Source of the DNA: an uncultured Planctomycetales bacterium | Lineage (GTDB): Bacteria; Planctomycetota; Planctomycetia; Isosphaerales; Isosphaeraceae | Assembly (NCBI GenBank): GCA_937907525.1 | Contig: CALCIB010000211.1 | Location: forward strand, 1 to 18,314 | DNA: 18,314 bases | Direction of reading: 5' to 3' | In this document: positions 14,826-18,314 of the stretch, in pieces | Layout: the number at the start of each line of letters is the position of its first letter | How positions within the stretch are numbered: the stretch's first letter is position 1 | The notes under the pieces: generated by a model | What the model was told of the DNA's origin: nothing | Database searches by the model: none | Seen by the model: the letters and a program-made list of their open reading frames with translations, nothing else | Translations under genes and position numbers: made by a program

Positions 14826-14983
14826 CCCTTCTCCCCTTGTGGGAGAAGGTGGCCGAAGGCCGGATGAGGGGTGGCGCGACCGGAAGCCTGGGGATTTTGG
14901 CGTGTCGGAGCCTTGTCAAGACGCGACGGCGGTCGACCCCTCATCCGGCCCTTCGGGCCACCTTCTGCCTCAAGGGGAGAAGG
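14826..14983 (+). repeat. Composite inverted repeat, second intact copy
   Basis: Arm 14826-14871 is almost identical to arm 3385-3430. Arm 14937-14983 is its reverse complement with a few changes (CTTCTGCCTCAAG in place of CTTCTCCCACAAG). The 65-base loop starts with a 15-mer, GCGCGACCGGAAGCC (14874-14888), also found in the loop of the 3385-3666 copy. It sits immediately upstream of the aldehyde dehydrogenase gene and could form a long hairpin in its leader or promoter. Confidence 0.85.
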
Positions 14984-15227
14984 AATGATCGTCACCACTC
15001 GTTCTCCGAGCCTTCGACGATCACGAGATCTCTGGCGCTAGCCTACGCCCGACGGTCATGAACCGCAACGTCGGGCGCGTCGGCGCCGAGCGCCGTCGTT
15101 ACGACCGGCAACGTCGCCGCTTCAATCGTTCGGATCGCGTCAATGGGCGAAGGCGTCGCGACCGATTTTCATGGTGTCGTGGGATCGTCCGGCCGAAGGA
15201 CCCAGGCCGGCTTCGCGAAGGTTTTCG
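14984..15227. other. Intergenic region upstream of the PEP-CTERM gene
   Basis: No coding frame with a credible start is seen. This stretch must hold the promoter of the PEP-CTERM gene, and perhaps part of that of the divergent aldehyde dehydrogenase gene. I could not single out -35/-10 boxes. It is less GC-biased near 15020-15050. Confidence 0.4.
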
Positions 15228-15860
15228 ATGACGAGGCGGTGGCGCATGGACGCGAACGGACGGGGACGGATGGCGAGGGTCGTCGGGCGGGCGATCCTCG
15301 GCCTGGCCGCGGCGTGGCTCGTTCCGCCGGTCGCGACGGTCGAGGCGTCCGCCATGCGGTCGGGGCCTCCGCGCGGTCGGCCGATGGCCCAGGCCGCGGG
15401 CTGGGGCGGTTACGCGACGCCGCTTCCGGGTCGCTGGGGCGCGTTCCTGGCCGGCGGCCCGGCGACGTGGACGTCGCGGCAATCGCCGCCGTTCACGGCC
15501 CCGGCGCGACTCGCGCTTTTGTCGCTGGTCCAGGGCGACCCGGCGGTCGCCGCGACCAGTCCGCTGGTCGAGTATTTCGTCTGGCGTCGAAGCCTCAACC
15601 CCGCCCGGTTCGACCGCTACCATCCGTGCCTGGGTCCGCGGCTGCCTCAGGGGTTCGTCCCGCCCACGCCCCCGCCGCTGGTCCCCCCCGTCGTCCCTCC
15701 GACGGTCCCCCAGCTTCCGCTTCCGCCCGACCCGCCGCTGGGCCCGCCGATCCCCAGCGTCCCGCCGACGGTCCCCGAGCCGTCCGCGCTGCTGGTCATC
15801 GTCGCGGGCGTCGCCGGGGCGCTCGTCTTGCGACGCCGCGCGAAACCCTCCGCGGCGTGA
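15228..15860 (+). CDS. Small secreted PEP-CTERM sorting-domain protein
   Basis: The protein has 210 aa from ATG 15228 (GAAGG 6 bases upstream). ATG 15246 and an earlier ATG at 15171 are alternatives. The N-terminal signal peptide has an Arg-rich start, the hydrophobic core ILGLAAAWLVPPVA (23-36) and a probable cleavage at VEASA (38-42). The middle (about 45-138) is unrecognised and rich in Trp, Gly and Pro. Residues 140-185 form a Pro-rich linker. The C-terminus is a classic PEP-CTERM signal: VPEPS (182-186), the hydrophobic stretch ALLVIVAGVAGALVL (187-201) and RRR (202-204). Proteins with this tail are exported and then processed by an exosortase, which is not encoded in this window. The likely location is the envelope or extracellular matrix. 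The specific role is unknown. Confidence 0.85.
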   Translation: MTRRWRMDANGRGRMARVVGRAILGLAAAWLVPPVATVEASAMRSGPPRGRPMAQAAGWGGYATPLPGRWGAFLAGGPATWTSRQSPPFTAPARLALLSLVQGDPAVAATSPLVEYFVWRRSLNPARFDRYHPCLGPRLPQGFVPPTPPPLVPPVVPPTVPQLPLPPDPPLGPPIPSVPPTVPEPSALLVIVAGVAGALVLRRRAKPSAA

Positions 15861-15983
15861 GCCGCGGTCGGGGCGAAGTCGGATTGTGCGGGCGGTTCGC
15901 GGATCTTAGGCTAGGGGCTCCCGTGAGGATCAACACCGTCACGCGCCCTAGTGAACCGTCGCGCCCAACGACAGTGGGTTCTT

Positions 15984-16051
15984 GTAGGCTGGGTCTGGAC
16001 CCAGCCCTCGCGAGCCAAGGCTTCTCCAGGCTGGGTCCAGACCCAGCCTAC
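15984..16051. repeat. Pair of inverted GGCTGGGTC palindromes
   Basis: Two 23-base arms (15984-16006 and 16029-16051) are exact reverse complements. Each is itself a near-palindrome, GGCTGGGTC-tgg-ACCCAGCC. The 22-base spacer contains AGCCAAGGCT, which can also pair. The pair lies between the PEP-CTERM gene and the transketolase gene, 69 bases before the transketolase start. It could act as a terminator-like structure or be a dispersed REP-type repeat. There is no T-run. Confidence 0.75.
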
Positions 16052-16103
16052 GGGACCGGCCCTGGAATCAAGGCGTGGCGTGGCGCGGATCGCAAGGACC
16101 AGC

Positions 16104-16108
16104 AGGAG
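16104..16108 (+). promoter_or_regulatory. Ribosome binding site for transketolase
   Basis: AGGAG lies 11 bases before the ATG at 16120, a rather long spacing. The upstream in-frame ATG at 16075 and the downstream ATG at 16171 have no better site, so 16120 is preferred. Confidence 0.5.
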
Positions 16109-16119
16109 TTTCCCCAGGC

Positions 16120-18213
16120 ATGGCATCCACCGTGAACATCAAGCAGCCGGTGACCGACGCGGAGCACCCGATGGACAAGACGTGCATCGACACGATCCGC
16201 ACCCTCTCGATGGACGCCGTGCAGAAGGCGAACTCGGGACATCCCGGCACCCCGATGGCGCTCGCCCCGGTGGCCTACCTGCTCTGGCAGAAGCACCTGA
16301 ACTTCGACCCCGCCGATCCGGTCTGGCCCAACCGCGACCGCTTCATCCTCTCCTGCGGCCACGCCTCGATGCTGCTGTACTCGCTGCTCCATCTGGCGGA
16401 CGTCCAGGCGGTCGACGAGAAGTACGAGACCACCGGCCGGGCGTCGGTAACGCTTGAGGACATCAAGAACTTCCGACAGCTTCACAGCCACACGCCGGGC
16501 CACCCGGAATACCACCTGACCTCCGGCGTGGAGACGACCACCGGCCCCCTGGGCCAGGGCGTGGCCAACAGCGTCGGCATGGCGATCGCCTCGCGGTGGC
16601 TGGCCGCCCGCTACAACAAGCCGGGGTTCGAGGATCTGATCGACTTCAACGTCTACGCCATCTGCTCCGACGGCGACATGATGGAGGGGATCTCCCACGA
16701 GGCCGCCTCGCTCGCCGGCCACCTGAAGCTCCCCAACCTCTGCTGGATCTACGACGACAACCGGATCACCATCGAGGGCCACACCAGCCTGGCCTACGGC
16801 GACGACGTCGCCGAGCGGTTCATGGCCTACGGCTGGAACGTCACCCGCGTCGGCGACGCCAACGACCTGGGCCTGCTGGAGCGGGCCTACGAGGCGTTCC
16901 TCAACTGCCACGACCGCCCCACCCTCATCATCGTCGACAGCCACATCGCCTGGGGCGCCCCCAACAAGCAGGACACCTCGGCCGCCCACGGCGAGCCGCT
17001 GGGCGAGGAGGAGATCCGGCTCGCCAAGAAGTTCTACGGCTGGCCCGAGGACGCCAAGTTCCTCGTCCCCGACGGCGTTTACCAGCACTTCCGCGAGGGC
17101 GTCGGCGCCCGCGGCGAGAAGGCCCGCGACGCCTGGTTCCGGAAGCTCGACGCCTACAAGGCCAAGCACCCCGAACTGGCCGACGAGCTGTACAAGATGC
17201 AGCATCGCCAGCTTCCCGACGGCTGGGACAAGGACATCCCGACGTTCCCCGCCGACGCCAAGGGGGTGGCGACTCGGGAATCCTCCGGCAAGGTCCTCAA
17301 CGCGGTCGCCAAGAACCTGCCCTGGCTCATCGGCGGCTCGGCCGACCTGGCGCCGTCGACCAAGACGCTCATCAAGGAGGCCGACTCCTTCGAGCCCGAG
17401 AATTACGGCGGGCGGAACTTCCACTTCGGCATCCGCGAGCACGCCATGGGCGCCGTCCTCAACGGCATGTCCACGGTCAAGGTCCGCCCCTACGGCGCCA
17501 CGTTCCTGATCTTCAGCGACTATTGCCGCCCCGCGATCCGCCTGTCCGCGCTGATGGAACTGCCGGCGATCTTCATCTTCACCCACGACTCGATCGGCGT
17601 GGGGGAGGACGGCCCGACCCACCAGCCGGTCGAGCAACTGCCGTCCTTGCGGGCCATCCCCGGCCTGGTCGTCATCCGGCCCTGCGACGCCAACGAGGCG
17701 GCCGAGGCCTGGCGGACGATCATCCCCTTCCGCCACCAGCCCGCCGCCCTGGTCCTGACCCGCCAACCCCTGCCGACGCTCGATCGCGACAAGTACGCCT
17801 CCGCCACCGGGCTGGCCAGGGGCGCCTACGTCCTGGCCGACGCCGAGGACGGCAAGCCCGACGTCATCTTGATCGGCACCGGCAGCGAGGTCTCGCTCTG
17901 CGTCGGCGCCTACGAGAAGCTCAAGGGCGAGGGGGTCAAGGCCCGCGTCGTCAGCATGCCGAGTTGCGAGTTGTTCGACGCGCAGGACCAGGCGTACCAG
18001 GATTCGGTCCTCCCCCCCGACGTGCTGGCCCGCGTCTCCGTGGAGCAGGCGTCGACCTACGGCTGGGCGAAGTACGTCGGCCGTCGCGGGGCGACCATCG
18101 GCATGAAGTCGTTCGGCGCCTCCGCCCCGCTGAAGGACCTCCTCACCGAGTTCGGCTTCACCGTCGACCGGGTCTACGACGCCGCCAAGCAACAGCTCGC
18201 CGCGCGCGGCTGA
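16120..18213 (+). CDS. tkt: Transketolase
   Basis: This complete 697-aa enzyme is within the usual 660-700 aa. The ThDP-binding N-terminal domain has SGHPGTPM (39-46), GPLGQGVANSVGMA (142-155) and the cofactor motif SDGDMMEG (183-190). The pyrimidine domain has FGIREHAMG (436-444, with the activating Glu E440), THDSIGVGEDGPTHQPVEQL (488-507) and LTRQPLP (546-552). The C-terminal domain follows with GTGSEV (586-591). It transfers two-carbon units between ketose and aldose phosphates in the non-oxidative pentose phosphate pathway, in the cytoplasm. It is a single-gene unit preceded by the GGCTGGGTC palindromes and followed by a dispersed repeat. Apart from a roughly 17-residue N-terminal extension before MDKTCIDTIR, nothing is unusual. 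Confidence 0.97.
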   Translation: MASTVNIKQPVTDAEHPMDKTCIDTIRTLSMDAVQKANSGHPGTPMALAPVAYLLWQKHLNFDPADPVWPNRDRFILSCGHASMLLYSLLHLADVQAVDEKYETTGRASVTLEDIKNFRQLHSHTPGHPEYHLTSGVETTTGPLGQGVANSVGMAIASRWLAARYNKPGFEDLIDFNVYAICSDGDMMEGISHEAASLAGHLKLPNLCWIYDDNRITIEGHTSLAYGDDVAERFMAYGWNVTRVGDANDLGLLERAYEAFLNCHDRPTLIIVDSHIAWGAPNKQDTSAAHGEPLGEEEIRLAKKFYGWPEDAKFLVPDGVYQHFREGVGARGEKARDAWFRKLDAYKAKHPELADELYKMQHRQLPDGWDKDIPTFPADAKGVATRESSGKVLNAVAKNLPWLIGGSADLAPSTKTLIKEADSFEPENYGGRNFHFGIREHAMGAVLNGMSTVKVRPYGATFLIFSDYCRPAIRLSALMELPAIFIFTHDSIGVGEDGPTHQPVEQLPSLRAIPGLVVIRPCDANEAAEAWRTIIPFRHQPAALVLTRQPLPTLDRDKYASATGLARGAYVLADAEDGKPDVILIGTGSEVSLCVGAYEKLKGEGVKARVVSMPSCELFDAQDQAYQDSVLPPDVLARVSVEQASTYGWAKYVGRRGATIGMKSFGASAPLKDLLTEFGFTVDRVYDAAKQQLAARG

Positions 18214-18281
18214 CCGGAACGAGACGCCGGTGGGATCAGAGCCTGACCGTCACTGATTCTGGGGGTGGTGGACATAACGGC

Positions 18282-18314
18282 CTTCCCCCCTCGCGGGGGA
18301 AGGTGGCCCGAAGG
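18282..18314 (+). repeat. Start of a dispersed palindromic repeat, cut by the window edge
   Basis: CCTTCCCCC-tcgc-GGGGGAAGG followed by TGGCCCGAAGG matches the order of parts in the repeats at 3385 and 14826 (hairpin, then GTGGCCGAAGG). Its CTTCCCCC core is the variant seen near 111-132. The rest lies beyond the window. Confidence 0.65.

Noticed and set aside
15834..15857. CGCCGCG/CGCGGCG inverted repeat at the end of the PEP-CTERM gene as a terminator
   Set aside because: It lies inside the coding region before the stop, its sequence is dictated by Arg/Ala codons, and it lacks a T-run.

Overview
The window is very GC-rich and densely coded, and third codon positions are almost always G or C. 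It looks like chromosomal DNA of a planctomycete, probably the Isosphaeraceae (Paludisphaera/Singulisphaera type). That placement is inference. It rests on a short secreted protein with a C-terminal PEP-CTERM sorting signal, a secreted SUMF1-domain protein, and dispersed palindromic repeats built around CTTCTCCCC...GGGAGAAGG and CTTCCCCC...GGGGGAAGG. There are no rRNA, tRNA, CRISPR or phage genes.

Layout. Positions 1-467 hold a possible gene start on the minus strand cut by the window edge, a dispersed repeat and a gene-free leader. Positions 468-3310 hold two translationally coupled plus-strand genes: a ThDP-dependent pyruvate-oxidase-like enzyme and a mandelate-racemase-type enolase-superfamily enzyme. 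Positions 3311-3746 hold a composite inverted repeat interrupted by a 150-bp non-coding insertion with 15-bp perfect terminal inverted repeats and a 5-bp target duplication. Positions 3747-11226 look like one five-gene operon: a giant FAD/4Fe-4S/CCG oxidoreductase, an unrecognised 102-aa protein, a PPC (DUF296) protein, a family GH15 glucoamylase-type enzyme and an SDR oxidoreductase. Four of these five genes overlap a neighbour by a few bases. A CDA-fold deaminase with an N-terminal membrane segment (11220-11891, minus) meets the operon tail to tail. A secreted SUMF1-domain protein (12115-13242, plus) converges on a succinate-semialdehyde-type aldehyde dehydrogenase (13313-14779, minus), with a candidate shared terminator between them. 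A second composite repeat lies just upstream of the aldehyde dehydrogenase. Then come a PEP-CTERM protein (15228-15860), a pair of GGCTGGGTC palindromes, a complete transketolase (16120-18213) and the edge of another dispersed repeat.

How the genes may fit together. Most are central-carbon or redox enzymes: 2-keto-acid oxidation, sugar-acid dehydration or epimerisation, hydroxy-acid oxidation, alpha-glucan hydrolysis, SDR redox, aldehyde oxidation and transketolase. The five-gene operon joins an alpha-glucan hydrolase without a visible signal peptide to two redox enzymes. Both redox enzymes carry short hydrophobic C-terminal tails, which suggests that they are held at a membrane. The shared substrate is not visible from sequence.

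The best-supported new observation is the small inverted-repeat element at 3500-3649. Its empty target site can be reconstructed exactly from the repeat it interrupts. The most interesting biological unknowns are the 102-aa protein inside the redox/glucan operon and the membrane tails on that operon's enzymes.
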